From assembly GCA_963978545.1 (NCBI GenBank), contig OZ021729.1, forward strand, positions 89,806,466-89,870,465: 64,000 nt of DNA, written 5' to 3'. Origin of the DNA: Linyphia triangularis. Taxonomy: Eukaryota > Arthropoda > Arachnida > Araneae > Linyphiidae. This document shows, one piece after another, positions 1 through 15,000 of the stretch; positions within the stretch are counted from its first letter, which is position 1; every line of letters starts with the position of its first letter. The notes beneath the pieces are model-generated. The model did not search any database. It saw only the letters and a program-made list of their open reading frames with translations, and was not told where the DNA came from. The translations under genes and the position numbers were made by a program.

Positions 1-3000
1 TCTAAATTTTCAAACTTTTACAATCTTTTTACAGCTAGGGTAACTGAAATCATCACCCGAATTGATTTCCACATTAAAATGGTCATTAAAATGAAATTTT
101 ACTACTCAAAATTCAGTTATTGCCAAAAAAAAGTCTTTATATCCCTTTGAATATACATTAAACTTGCAACCTTAGGCAATTTTCAAATTCTCAATTTTCC
201 AATTTTAACCTTAATTTGTTGCCTAGGATAATAAAAGTCATCACCCGATTTCTTTCTGATCATCAATTTGCTCATGAAATAGTATTTTAGCACTCAAAAT
301 CGAAGCAATGCTAAGTAAAATAAAGACTTAAAAACAGTTTCTGAGCGCTTTCGTTTCAAAATTTTAACTTCTCGTAAAGCTATTCAAAAATAATTTTTTT
401 AGCCAAAATTTTGAAATTAGTTTGATTTTTAAAGTGTTTTTGAATAAAAAACACAATTTGGAACGATTTGTTAAAAATGAAATCTTCCATTCAATTAAAC
501 TCGAAACTGAAATATTTCAAGATTTACGAAAAATGGAATTTTTGATTTTTAGAATACTTTTTTTTTAATTAAAATTTGGTACCAGAATGACTATAAAACA
601 TATATCCAACTCAAATTCACAATTGGAAAACATTTGAGCAATTTTCTCTAAAATACAATTCCCCCATTAAAAACACATGGCGGAATATTCAATGAATTAT
701 TGATCAAAAAGTAAAATCTTCAAAAAATTTTCCCGTTTGTGATATTGAAGCTTATGTATAGAAGAAACTCTAATTCCAATTTTAAAACACTAACTAAATA
801 AGAAGTGGGTCTTAAGGTGGTCCAAAAAGTCCACTTTCAAAATGTTTCGTTTTAAATTTTCCCCATGTTAATCGTATGAAAAATTTCACACTTCTAAATT
901 TTCAAACTTTTACAATCTTTTTACAGCTAATGTAACAGAAATCATCACCCGAATTGATTTCCACATTAAAATGGTCTATAAAATGAAATTTTACTACTCA
1001 AAATTCAGTTATTGCCAAAAAAAGACTTTACATCCCTTTGAATATACATTAAACTTGCCAATCCTTAGGCAATTTTCAAATTCTCAATTTTCCAATTTTA
1101 ACCTTAATTTGTTGCCTAGGATAATAAAAGTCATCACCCGATTTCTTTCTGATCATCAATTTGCTCATGAAATATTATTTTAGCACTCAAAATCGAAGCA
1201 ATGCTAAGTAAAATAAAGACTTAAAAACAGTTTCTGAGCGCTTTCGTTTCAAAATATCAACTTCTCATATAGCTATTCAAATATAGTTTTTTGGCCAAAA
1301 TTTTGGACTTAGTTTCATTTATAAAGTTTTTTGAATAAAAAACATAATTTGGAACCAATTGTTAAAAATGAAATCTTCCATTCAATTACCCTCGAAACTG
1401 AAATATTTCAAGATTTACGAAAAATGAAATTTTTTGATTTTTAGAATACTTTTTTTTTAATTAAATTATGGTACCAGAATGACTATAAAACATATAACCA
1501 ACTCAAATTCACAATTTGAAAGCATTTGAGTAATTTTCTCATAAATACAATTCCCCCATTGAAAACACATGGCGGACTATTCAATGAATTATTGATCAAA
1601 AAGTAAAATTTTCAAAAATATTTCCCGTTTGTGGTATTGAAGCTTATATATAGGAGAAACTCTAATTCCAATTTTATAACACTAACTAAATAGTTGGTCT
1701 AAATGTGGTCCAAAAAGTGCACTTTCAAAATGTTTCGTTTCAAATTATCCCCATATTAATCGTATGAAAAATTTCACACTTCTAAATTTTCAAACTTTTA
1801 CAATCTTTTTACAGCTAGGGTAACAAAAATCATCACCCGAATTGATTTCCACATTAAAATGGTCATTAAAATGAAATTTTACTACTCAAAATTCAGTTAT
1901 TGCCAAAAAGTCCTTTGAATATATATTAAACTTGCCAATCCTAAGGCAATTTTCGAATTCTCAATTTTCGAATTTTACCCTTAATTTTTGGCTAGGATAA
2001 TAAAAGTCATCACCCAATTTCTTTCTGATCATCAATTTGCTCATGAAATAGTATTTTAGCACTCAAAATCGAAGCAATGCTAAGTAAAATAAAGACTTAA
2101 AAACAGTTTCTGAGCGCTTTCGTTCCAAAATTTCAACTTCTCATAAAGCTATTCAAAAATAATTTTTTTAGCCAAAATTTTGAAATTAGTTTGATTCTTA
2201 AAGTGTTTTTGAATAAAAAACCCAATTTGGAACCATTTGTTAAAAATGAAATCTTCCATTCAATTACACTCGAAACTGAAATATTTCAAGATTTACGAAA
2301 AATGGAATTTTTGATTTTTAGAATACTTTTTTTTTAATTAAAATTTGGTACAAGAATGACTATAAAACATATATCCTCATCAAATTCACAATTTGAAAGC
2401 CTTTGAGCAATTTTCTCAAAAATACAATACCCCCCATTGAAAACACATGGCGGACTAGTCAATGAATTATTGATCAAAAAGTAAAATTTTCAAAAAAATT
2501 TCCCGTTTGTGATATTGAAGCTTATATATAGAAGAAACTCTAATTCCAATTTTGAAACAGTAACTAAATAAGAAGTGGGTCTAAAGGTGGTCCAAAAAGT
2601 GCACTTTCAAAATGTTTCGTTTTAAATTTTCCCCGTGTAAATCGTATGAAAAATTTCACACTTCTAAATTTTCAAACTTTTACAATCTTTTTACAGCTAA
2701 TGTAACAGAAATCATCACCCGAATTGATTTCCACATTAAAATGGTCTATAAAATGACTATAAAAAGAATGACTATAAAACATATATCCAACTCAAATTCA
2801 CAATTTGAAAGCATTTGAGCAATTTTCTCATCAATACAATTCCCCCATTGAAAACACATGGCGGACTATTCAATGAATTATTGATCAAAAAGTAAAATTT
2901 TCAAAATTTTTTCCCGTTTTTGATATTGAAGCTTATATATAGGAGAAACTCCAATTCCAATTTTAAAACACTAACTAAATAAGAAGTGGGTCAAAAGGTG

Positions 3001-6000
3001 GTTCAAAAAGTGCACTTTCAAAATGTTCGTTTCAAATTTTCCCCATATTAATCGTATGAAAAATTTCACACTTCTAAATTTTTAAACTTTTACAATCTTT
3101 TTACAGCTAGGGTAACTGAAATCATCACCCGAATTGATTTCCACATTAAAATGGTCATTAAAATGAAATTTTACTACTCAAAATTCAGTTATTGCCAAAA
3201 AAAGTCTTTATATCCCTTTGAATATACATTAAACTTAGCAATACTTAGGCAATTGTCAAATTCTCAATTTTCGAATTTTAACCTTAATTTTTGCCTAGGA
3301 TAATAAAAGTCATCACCCGATTTCTTTCTGATCATCAATTTGCTCATGAAATAGTATTTTAGCACTCAAAATCGAAGCAATGCTAAGTAAAATAAAGACT
3401 TAAAAACAGTTTCCGAGCGATTTCGTTCCAAAATTTCAACTTCTCATAAAGCTATTCAAAAATAATTTTTTTGGCCAAAATTTTGAAATTAGTTTGATTT
3501 TTAAAGTGTTTGTGAATAAAAAAACACAATTTGGAACCATTTGTTAAAAATGAAATCTTCCATTCAATTACACTCGAAACTGAAATATTTCAAGATTTAC
3601 GAAAAATGGAATTTTTGATTTTTAGAATACTTTTTTTTTTTAATTAAAATTTGGTACCAGAATGACTATAAAACATATATCCAACTCAAATTCTCAATTT
3701 GAAAGCATTTGAGCAATTTTCTCATAAATACAATTCCCCCATTGAAAACACATGGCGGACTATTCAATGAATTATTGATCAAAAAGTAAAATTTTCAAAA
3801 ATTTTTCCCGTTTGTGATATTGAAGCTTATATATAAGAGAAACTCTATTTCCAATTTTAAAACATTAACTAAATAAGTAGTGGGTCTAAAGGCGGTCCAA
3901 AAAGTGCCCTTTCAAAATGTTTCGTTTTAAATTTTCCCCATGTTAATCGTATGAAAAATTTCACACTTCTAAATTTTCAAACTTTTACAATCTTTTTACA
4001 GCTAGGGTAACTGAAATCATCACCCGAATTGATTTCCACATTAAAATGGTCATTAAAATGAAATTTTACTACTCAAAATTCAGTTATTGCCAAAAAAAAG
4101 TCTTTATATCCCTTTGAATATACATTAAACTTGCAACCTTAGGCAATTTTCAAATTCTCAATTTTCCAATTTTAACCTTAATTTGTTGCCTAGGATAATA
4201 AAAGTCATCACCCGATTTCTTTCTGATCATCAATTTGCTCATGAAATAGTATTTTAGCACTCAAAATCGAAGCAATGCTAAGTAAAATAAAGACTTAAAA
4301 ACAGTTTCTGAGCGCTTTCGTTTCAAAATTTTAACTTCTCGTAAAGCTATTCAAAAATAATTTTTTTAGCCAAAATTTTGAAATTAGTTTGATTTTTAAA
4401 GTGTTTTTGAATAAAAAACACAATTTGGAACGATTTGTTAAAAATGAAATCTTCCATTCAATTAAACTCGAAACTGAAATATTTCAAGATTTACGAAAAA
4501 TGGAATTTTTGATTTTTAGAATACTTTTTTTTTAATTAAAATTTGGTACCAGAATGACTATAAAACATATATCAAACTCAAATTCACAATTGGAAAACAT
4601 TTGAGCAATTTTCTCTAAAATACAATTCCCCCATTAAAAACACATGGCGGAATATTCAATGAATTATTGATCAAAAAGTAAAATCTTCAAAAAATTTTCC
4701 CGTTTGTGATATTGAAGCTTATGTATAGAAGAAACTCTAATTCCAATTTTAAAACACTAACTAAATAAGAAGTGGGTCTAAAGGTGGTCCAAAAAGTCCA
4801 CTTTCAAAATGTTTCGTTTTAAATTTTCCCCATGTTAATCGTATGAAAAATTTCACACTTCTAAATTTTCAAACTTTTACAATCTTTTTACAGCTAATGT
4901 AACAGAAATCATCACCCGAATTGATTTCCACATTAAAATGGTCTATAAAATGAAATTTTACTACTCAAAATTCAGTTATTGCCAAAAAAAGACTTTACAT
5001 CCCTTTGAATATACATTAAACTTGCCAATCCTTAGGCAATTTTCAAATTCTCAATTTTCCAATTTTAACCTTAATTTGTTGCCTAGGATAATAAAAGTCA
5101 TCACCCGATTTCTTTCTGATCATCAATTTGCTCATGAAATATTATTTTAGCACTCAAAATCGAAGCAATGCTAAGTAAAATAAAGACTTAAAAACAGTTT
5201 CTGAGCGCTTTCGTTTCAAAATATCAACTTCTCATATAGCTATTCAAATATAGTTTTTTGGCCAAAATTTTGGACTTAGTTTCATTTATAAAGTTTTTTG
5301 AATAAAAAACATAATTTGGAACCAATTGTTAAAAATGAAATCTTCCATTCAATTACCCTCGAAACTGAAATATTTCAAGATTTACGAAAAATGAAATTTT
5401 TTGATTTTTAGAATACTTTTTTTTTAATTAAATTATGGTACCAGAATGACTATAAAACATATAACCAACTCAAATTCACAATTTGAAAGCATTTGAGTAA
5501 TTTTCTCATAAATACAATTCCCCCATTGAAAACACATGGCGGACTATTCAATGAATTATTGATCAAAAAGTAAAATTTTCAAAAATATTTCCCGTTTGTG
5601 GTATTGAAGCTTATATATAGGAGAAACTCTAATTCCAATTTTATAACACTAACTAAATAGTTGGTCTAAATGTGGTCCAAAAAGTGCACTTTCAAAATGT
5701 TTCGTTTCAAATTATCCCCATATTAATCGTATGAAAAATTTCACACTTCTAAATTTTCAAACTTTTACAATCTTTTTACAGCTAGGGTAACAAAAATCAT
5801 CACCCGAATTGATTTCCACATTAAAATGGTCATTAAAATGAAATTTTACTACTCAAAATTCAGTTATTGCCAAAAAGTCCTTTGAATATATATTAAACTT
5901 GCCAATCCTAAGGCAATTTTCGAATTCTCAATTTTCGAATTTTACCCTTAATTTTTGGCTAGGACAATAAAAGTCATCACCCAATTTCTTTCTGATCATC

Positions 6001-9000
6001 AATTTGCTCATGAAATAGTATTTTAGCACTCAAAATCGAAGCAATGCTAAGTAAAATAAAGACTTAAAAACAGTTTCTGAGCGCTTTCGTTCCAAAATTT
6101 CAACTTCTCATAAAGCTATTCAAAAATAATTTTTTTAGCCAAAATTTTGAAATTACTTTGATTCTTAAAGTGTTTTTGAATAAAAAACCCAATTTGGAAC
6201 CATTTGTTAAAAATGAAATCTTCCATTCAATTACACTCGAAACTGAAATATTTCAAGATTTACGAAAAATGGAATTTTTGATTTTTAGAATACTTTTTTT
6301 TTAATTAAAATTTGGTACAAGAATGACTATAAAACATATATCCTCATCAAATTCACAATTTGAAAGCCTTTGAGCAATTTTCTCAAAAATACAATACCCC
6401 CCATTGAAAACACATGGCGGACTAGTCAATGAATTATTGATCAAAAAGTAAAATTTTCAAAAAAATTTACCGTTTGGGATATTGAAGCTTATATATAGAA
6501 GAAACTCTAATTCCAATTTTGAAACAGTAACTAAATAAGAAGTGGGTCTAAAGGTGGTCCAAAAAGTGCACTTTCAAAATGTTTCGTTTTAAATTTTCCC
6601 CGTGTAAATCGTATGAAAAATTTCACACTTCTAAATTTTCAAACTTTTACAATCTTTTTACAGCTAATGTAACAGAAATCATCACCCGAATTGATTTCCA
6701 CATTAAAATGGTCTATAAAATGACTATAAAAAGAATGACTATAAAACATATATCCAACTCAAATTCACAATTTGAAAGCATTTGAGCAATTTTCTCATCA
6801 ATACAATTCCCCCATTGAAAACACATGGCGGACTATTCAATGAATTATTGATCAAAAAGTAAAATTTTCAAAATTTTTTCCCGTTTTTGATATTGAAGCT
6901 TATATATAGGAGAAACTCCAATTCCAATTTTAAAACACTAACTAAATAAGAAGTGGTTCAAAAGGTGGTTCAAAAAGTGCACTTTCAAAATGTTCGTTTC
7001 AAATTTTCCCCATATTAATCGTATGAAAAATTTCACACTTCTAAATTTTTAAACTTTTACAATCTTTTTACAGCTAGGGTAACTGAAATCATCACCCGAA
7101 TTGATTTCCACATTAAAATGGTCATTAAAATGAAATTTTACTACTCAAAATTCAGTTATTGCCAAAAAAAGTCTTTATATCCCTTTGAATATACATTAAA
7201 CTTGCCAATCCTTAGGCAATTTTCAAATTCTCAATTTTCCAATTTTAACCTTAATTTGTTGCCTAGGATAATAAAAGTCATCACCCGATTTCTTTCTGAT
7301 CATCAATTTGCTCATGAAATAGTATTTTAGCACTCAAAATCGAAGCAATGCTAAGTAAAATAAAGACTTAAAAACAGTTTCTGAGCGCTTTCGTTTCAAA
7401 ATTTTAACTTCTCGTAAAGCTATTCAAAAATAATTTTTTTAGCCAAAATTTTGAAATTAGTTTGATTTTTAAAGTGTTTTTGAATAAAAAACACAATTTG
7501 GAACGATTTGTTAAAAATGAAATCTTCCATTCAATTAAACTCGAAACTGAAATATTTCAAGATTTACGAAAAATGGAATTTTTGATTTTTAGAATACTTT
7601 TTTTTTAATTAAAATTTGGTACCAGAATGACTATAAAACATATATCCAACTCAAATTCACAATTGGAAAACATTTGAGCAATTTTCTCTAAAATACAATT
7701 CCCCTATTAAAAACACATGGCGGAATATTCAATCAATTATTGATCAAAAAGTAAAATCTTCAAAAAATTTTCCCGTTTGTGATATTGAAGCATATATATA
7801 GGAGAAACTCTAATTCCAATTTTAAAACACTAACTAATTAAGAAGTGGGTCTAAAGGTGGTCCAAAAAGTGCACTTTCAAAATGTTTCGTTTTAAATTTT
7901 CCCCAAAAATTTCACACTTCATTTTTCAAAAATTTCACACTTCTAAACTTTCAAACTTTTACAATCTTTTTACATCTAGGGTAACAAAAATCATCACCCG
8001 AATTGATTTCCACATTAAAAGGGTTATTAAAATGAAATTTTACTACTCAAAATTCAGTTATTGCCAAAAAAAGTCTTTATATCCCTTTGAATATACATTA
8101 AACTTGTCAATCATAAGGCAATTTTCAAATTCTCAATTTAATCTAAATTTGTTGCCTAGGATCAAAAAAGTCATTACCCGATTTCATTCTGAATTTGCAG
8201 CATTCAAAAATTTGCTTATAAAATGGTATTTTAGCACTCAAAATCGAAGCAATGCTAAGTAAAATAAAGACTTAAAAACAGTTTCCGAGGGACTTCGTTC
8301 CAAAATTTCAACTTCTCATAAAGCTATTCAAAAATAATTTTTTTGGCCAAAATTTTGAAATTAGTTTGTTTTTTTAAGTGTTTGTGAATGAAAAACACAA
8401 TTTGGAACCATTTGTTAAAAATGAAATCTTCCATTCAATTACACTCGAAACTGAAATATTTCAAGATTTACGAAAAATGGAATTTTTGATTTTTAGAATA
8501 CTTTTTTTTTTAATTAAAATTTGGTACCAGAATGACTATAAAACATATATCCAACTCAATTCACAATTTGAAAGCCTTTGAGCAATTTTCTGAAAAATGC
8601 AATTCCCCCATTGAAAACACATGGCGGACTAGTCAATGAATTATTGATCAAAAAGTAAAATTTTCAAAAATTTTTCCCGTTTGGGATATTGAAGCTTATA
8701 TATAGGAGAAACTCTAATTCCAATTTTAAAACACTAACTAAATAAGAAGTGGGTCTAAAGGTGGTCCAAAAAGTACACCTTTAAAATGTTTCGTTTTAAA
8801 TTTTCCCCATGTTAATCGAGTGAAAAATTTCACACTTCTAAATTTTCAAACTTTTACAATCTTTTTACAGCTAATGTAACAGAAATCATCACCCGAATTG
8901 ATTTCCACATTAAAATGGTCTATAAAATGAAATTTTACTACTCAAAATTCAGTTATTGCCAAAAAAAGACTTTACATCCCTTTGAATATACATTAAACTT

Positions 9001-12000
9001 GCCAATCCTTAGGCAATTTTCAAATTCTCAATTTTCCAATTTTAACCTTAATTTGTTGCCTAGGATAATAAAAGTCATCACCCGATTTCTTTCTGATCAT
9101 CCATTTGCTCATGAAATAGTGTTTTAGCACTCAAAATCGAAGCAATGGTAAGTAAAATAAAGACTTAAAAACAGTTTCTGAGCGCTTTCGTTCCAAAATT
9201 TCAACTTTTCATAAAGCTATTCAAAAATAATTTTTTTAGCCAAAATTTTGAAATTAGTTTGATTCTTAAAGTGTTTTTGAATAAAAAACCCAATTTGGAA
9301 CCATTTGATAAAAATGAAATCTTCCATTCAATTACACTCGAAACTGAAATATTTCAAGATTTACGAAAAATTGAATTTTTGATTTTTAGAATACTTTTTT
9401 TTTAAATTAAAATTTGGTACAAGAATGACTATAAAACATATATCCTCATCAAATTCACAATTTGAAAGCCTTTGAGCAATTTTCTCAAAAATACAATTCC
9501 CGCATTGAAAACACATGGCGGACTATCCAATGAATTATTGATCAAAAAGTAAAATTTTCAAAAAATTTTCCCGTTTGTGATATTGAAGCTTATATATAGG
9601 AGAAACTCAAATTCCAATTTTAAAACACTAACTAAATAAGAAGTGGGTCTAAAGGTGGTCCAAAAAGTGCACTTTCAAAATGTTTCGTTTTAAATTTTCC
9701 CCATGTTAATCGAAAGAAAAATTTCACACTTCTATATTTTCAAACTTTTACAATCTTTTTACAGCTAGGGTAACAGAAATCATCACCCGAATTGATTTCC
9801 ATATTAAAATGATCTATAAAATGACTATAAAAAGAATGAATATAAAACATATATCCAACTCAAATTCACAATTTGAAAGCATTTGAGCAATTTTCTCATA
9901 AATACAATTCCCCCATTGAAAACACATGGCGGACTATCCAATGAATTATTGATCAAAAAGTAAAATTTTCCCGTTTGTGATATTGTAGCTCATATATAGG
10001 AAAATCTCCAATTCCAAATTTAAAATTCTCACTAAATACGAAATGGGTCTAAAGTTGGTTCCAAAAATTGCACTTTCAAAAATTTTAGTTTTTAAATTTT
10101 CCCATGTTAACGGTATGGAAAATTTCACATATCTAAATTTTCAAAATTTTACAATTTTTGTGCAACTAGGGTAACAGAAATCATCACGCGAATCAATTTT
10201 CACATTCAAATCGTCATTAAAGTGAAATTTTACTACTCAAAACCCAGTAACTGTATAAAAAGCAAAAATGTCTTTATAACCATTTGAAAATACATTAAAA
10301 TTGTCAATCCTAAGGCAATTTTCAAATTCTTAATTTAATCTAAATTTGTTGCCTAGGATCAAAGACGGCTTGAAAAAAAATTCTGAGCGCTTTCGTTTCA
10401 AAATATCAACTTCTCATATAGCTATTCAAATATAGTTTTTTGGCCAAAATTTTGAACTTAGTTTCATTTATAAAGTTTTTTGAATAAAAAATATAATTTG
10501 GAACCAATTGTTAAAAATGAAATCTTCCATTCAATTACCCTCGAAACTGAAATATTTCAAGATTTACGAAAAATGAAATTTTTGATTTTTAGAATACTTT
10601 TTTTTTAATTAAAATATGATACCAGAATGACTATAAAACATATATCCAACTCAAATTCACAATTTGAAAGCATTTGAGTAATTTTCTCATAAATACAATT
10701 CCCCCATTGAAAACACATGGCGGACTATTCAATGAATTATTGATCAAAAAGTAAAATTTTCAAAAATATTTCCCGTTTGTGGTATTGAAACTTATATATA
10801 GGAGAAACTCTAATTCCAATTTTAAAATACTAACTAAATAAGAAGTGGGTCTAAAGGTGGTCCAAAAAGTGCACTTTCAAAATGTTTCGTTTTAAATTTT
10901 CCCCATGTCAATCGTATGAAAAATTTCACACTTCTATATTTTCAAACTTTTACAATCTTTTTACAGCTAGGGTAACAGAAATCATCACCCGAATTGATTT
11001 CCACATTAAAATGGTCATTAATATGAAATTTTACTACTCAAAATTCAGTTATTGCCAAAAAAAGTCTTTATATCCCTTTGAATATACATTAAACTTAGCA
11101 ATCCTTAGGCAATTTTCAAATTCTCAATTTTCCAATTTTAACCTTAATTTGTTGCCTAGGATAATAAAAGTCATCACCCGATTTCTTTCTGATCATCCAT
11201 TTGCTCATGAAATAGTGTTTTAGCACTCAAAATCGAAGCAATGGTAAGTAAAATAAAGACTTAAAAACAGTTTCTGAGCGCTTTCGTTCCAAAATTTCAA
11301 CTTCTCATAAAGCTATTCAAAAATAATTTTTTTAGCCAAAATTTTGAAATTAGTTTGATTCTTAAAGTGTTTTTGAATAAAAAACCCAATTTGGAACCAT
11401 TTGATAAAAATGAAATCTTCCATTCAATTACACTCGAAACTGAAATATTTCAAGATTTACGAAAAATTGAATTTTTGATTTTTAGAATACTTTTTTTTTA
11501 AATTAAAATTTGGTACAAGAATGACTATAAAACATATATCCTCATCAAATTCACAATTTGAAAGCCTTTGAGCAATTTTCTCAAAAATACAATTCCCGCA
11601 TTGAAAACACATGGCGGACTATCCAATGAATTATTGATCAAAAAGTAAAATTTTCAAAAAATTTTCCCGTTTGTGATATTGAAGCTTATATATAGGAGAA
11701 ACTCAAATTCCAATTTTAAAACACTATCTAAATAAGAAGTGGGTCTAAAGGTGGTCCAAAAAGTGCACTTTCAAAATGTTTCGTTTTAAATTTTCCCCAT
11801 GTTAATCGAAAGAAAAATTTCACACTTCTATATTTTCAAACTTTTACAATCTTTTTACAGCTAGGGTAACAGAAATCATCACATGAATTGATTTCCATAT
11901 TAAAATGATCTATAAAATGACTATAAAAAGAATGAATATAAAACATATATCCAACTCAAATTCACAATTTGAAAGCATTTGAGCAATTTTCTCATAAATA

Positions 12001-15000
12001 CAATTCCCCCATTGAAAACACATGGCGGACTATCCAATGAATTATTGATCAAAAAGTAAAATTTTCCCGTTTGTGATATTGTAGCTCATATATAGGAAAA
12101 TCTCCAATTCCAATTTTATAATTCTCACTAAATACGAAATGGGTCTAAAGTTGGTTCCAAAAATTGCACTTTCACAAATTTTAGTTTTTAAATTTTCCCA
12201 TGTTAACGGTATGGAAAATTTCACATATCTAAATTTTCAAAATTTTACAATTTTTGTGAACTAGGGTAACAGAAATCATCACGCGAATCAATTTTCACAT
12301 TCAGATCGTCATTAAAGTGAAATTTTACTACTCAAAACCCAGTAACTGTATAAAAAGCAAAAATGTCTTTATAACCATTTGAAAATACATTAAAATTGTC
12401 AATCCTAAGGCAATTTTCAAATTCTTAATTTAATCTAAATTTGTTGCCTAGGATCAAAGACGGCTTGAAAAAAAATTCTGAGCGCTTTCGTTTCAAAATA
12501 TCAACTTCTCATATAGCTATTCAAATATAGTTTTTTGGCCAAAATTTTGAACTTAGTTTCATTTATAAAGTTTTTTGAATAAAAAATATAATTTGGAACC
12601 AATTGTTAAAAATGAAATCTTCCATTCAATTACCCTCGAAACTGAAATATTTCAAGATTTACGAAAAATGAAATTTTTGATTTTTAGAATACTTTTTTTT
12701 TAATTAAAATATGATACCAGAATGACTATAAAACATATATCCAACTCAAATTCACAATTTGAAAGCATTTGAGTAATTTTCTCATAAATACAATTCCCCC
12801 ATTGAAAACACATGGCGGACTATTCAATGAATTATTGATCAAAAAGAAAAATTTTCAAAAATATTTCCCGTTTGTGGTATTGAAACTTATATATAAGAGA
12901 AACTCTATTTCCAATTTTAAAACATTAACTAAATAAGTAGTGGGTCTAAAGGCAGTCCAAAAAGTGCCCTTTCAAAATGTTTCGTTTTAAATTTTCCCCA
13001 TGTTAATCGTATGAAAAATTTCACACTTCTAAATTTTCAAACTTTTACAATCTTTTTACAGCTAGGGTAACTGAAATCATCACCCGAATTGATTTCCACA
13101 TTAAAATGGTCATTAAAATGAAATTTTACTACTCAAAATTCAGTTATTGCCAAAAAAAAGTCTTTATATCCCTTTGAATATACATTAAACTTGCAACCTT
13201 AGGCAATTTTCAAATTCTCAATTTTCCAATTTTAACCTTAATTTGTTGCCTAGGATAATAAAAGTCATCACCCGATTTCTTTCTGATCATCAATTTGCTC
13301 ATGAAATAGTATTTTAGCACTCAAAATCGAAGCAATGCTAAGTAAAATAAAGACTTAAAAACAGTTTCTGAGCGCTTTCGTTTCAAAATTTTAACTTCTC
13401 GTAAAGCTATTCAAAAATAATTTTTTTAGCCAAAATTTTGAAATTAGTTTGATTTTTAAACTGTTTTTGAATAAAAAACACAATTTGGAACGATTTGTTA
13501 AAAATGAAATCTTCCATTCAATTAAACTCGAAACTGAAATATTTCAAGATTTACGAAAAATGGAATTTTTGATTTTTAGAATACTTTTTTTTTTAATTAA
13601 AATTTGGTACCAGAATGACTATAAAACATATATCCAACTCAAATTCACAATTGGAAAACATTTGAGCAATTTTCTCTAAAATACAATTCCCCCATTAAAA
13701 ACACATGGCGGAATATTCAATGAATTATTGATCAAAAAGTAAAATCTTCAAAAAATTTTCCCGTTTGTGATATTGAAGCTTATGTATTGAAGAAACTCTA
13801 ATTCCAATTTTAAAACACTAACTAAATAAGAAGTGGGTCTAAAGGTGGTCCAAAAAGTGCACTTTCAAAATGTTTCGTTTTAAATTTTCCCCATGTTAAT
13901 CGTATGAAAAATTTCACACTTCTAAATTTTCAAACTTTTACAATCTTTTTACAGCTAATGTAACAGAAATCATCACCCGAATTGATTTCCACATTAAAAT
14001 GGTCTATAAAATGAAATTTTACTACTCAAAATTCAGTTATTGCCAAAAAAAGACTTTACATCCCTTTGAATATACATTAAACTTGCCAATCCTTTGGCAA
14101 TTTTCAAATTCTCAATTTTCCAATTTTAACCTTAATTTGTTGCCTAGGATAATAAAAGTCATCACCCGATTTCTTTCTGATCATCAATTTGCTCATGAAA
14201 TAGTATTTTAGCACTCAAAATCGAAGCAATGCTAAGTAAAATAAAGACTTAAAAACAGTTTCTGAGCGCTTTCGTTTCAAAATATCAACTTCTCATATAG
14301 CTATTCAAATATAGTTTTTTGGCCAAAATTTTGGACTTAGTTTCATTTATAAAGTTTTTTGAATAAAAAACATAATTTGGAACCAATTGTTAAAAATGAA
14401 ATCTTCCATTCAATTACCCTCGAAACCGAAATATTTCAAGATTTACGAAAAATGAAATTTTTTGATTTTTAGAATACTTTTTTTTTAATTAAATTATGGT
14501 ACCAGAATGACTATAAAACATATAACCAACTCAAATTCACAATTTGAAAGCATTTGAGCAATTTTCTCATAAATACAATTCCCCCATTGAAAACACATGG
14601 CGGACTATTCAATGAATTATTGATCAAAAAGTAAAATTTTCAAAAAATTTTCCCGTTTGTGATATTGAAGCTTATATATAAGAGAAACTCTATTTCCAAT
14701 TTTAAAACATTAACTAAATAAGTAGTGGGTCTAAAGGCGGTCCAAAAAGTGCCCTTTCAAAATGTTTCGTTTTAAATTTTCCCCATGTTAATCGTATGAA
14801 AAATTTCACACTTCTAAATTTTCAAACTTTTACAATCTTTTTACAGCTAGGGTAACTGAAATCATCACCCGAATTGATTTCCATATTAAAATGATCTATA
14901 AAATGACTATAAAAAGAATGAATATAAAACATATATCCAACTCAAATTCACAATTTGAAAGCATTTGAGCAATTTTCTCATAAATACAATTCCCCCATTG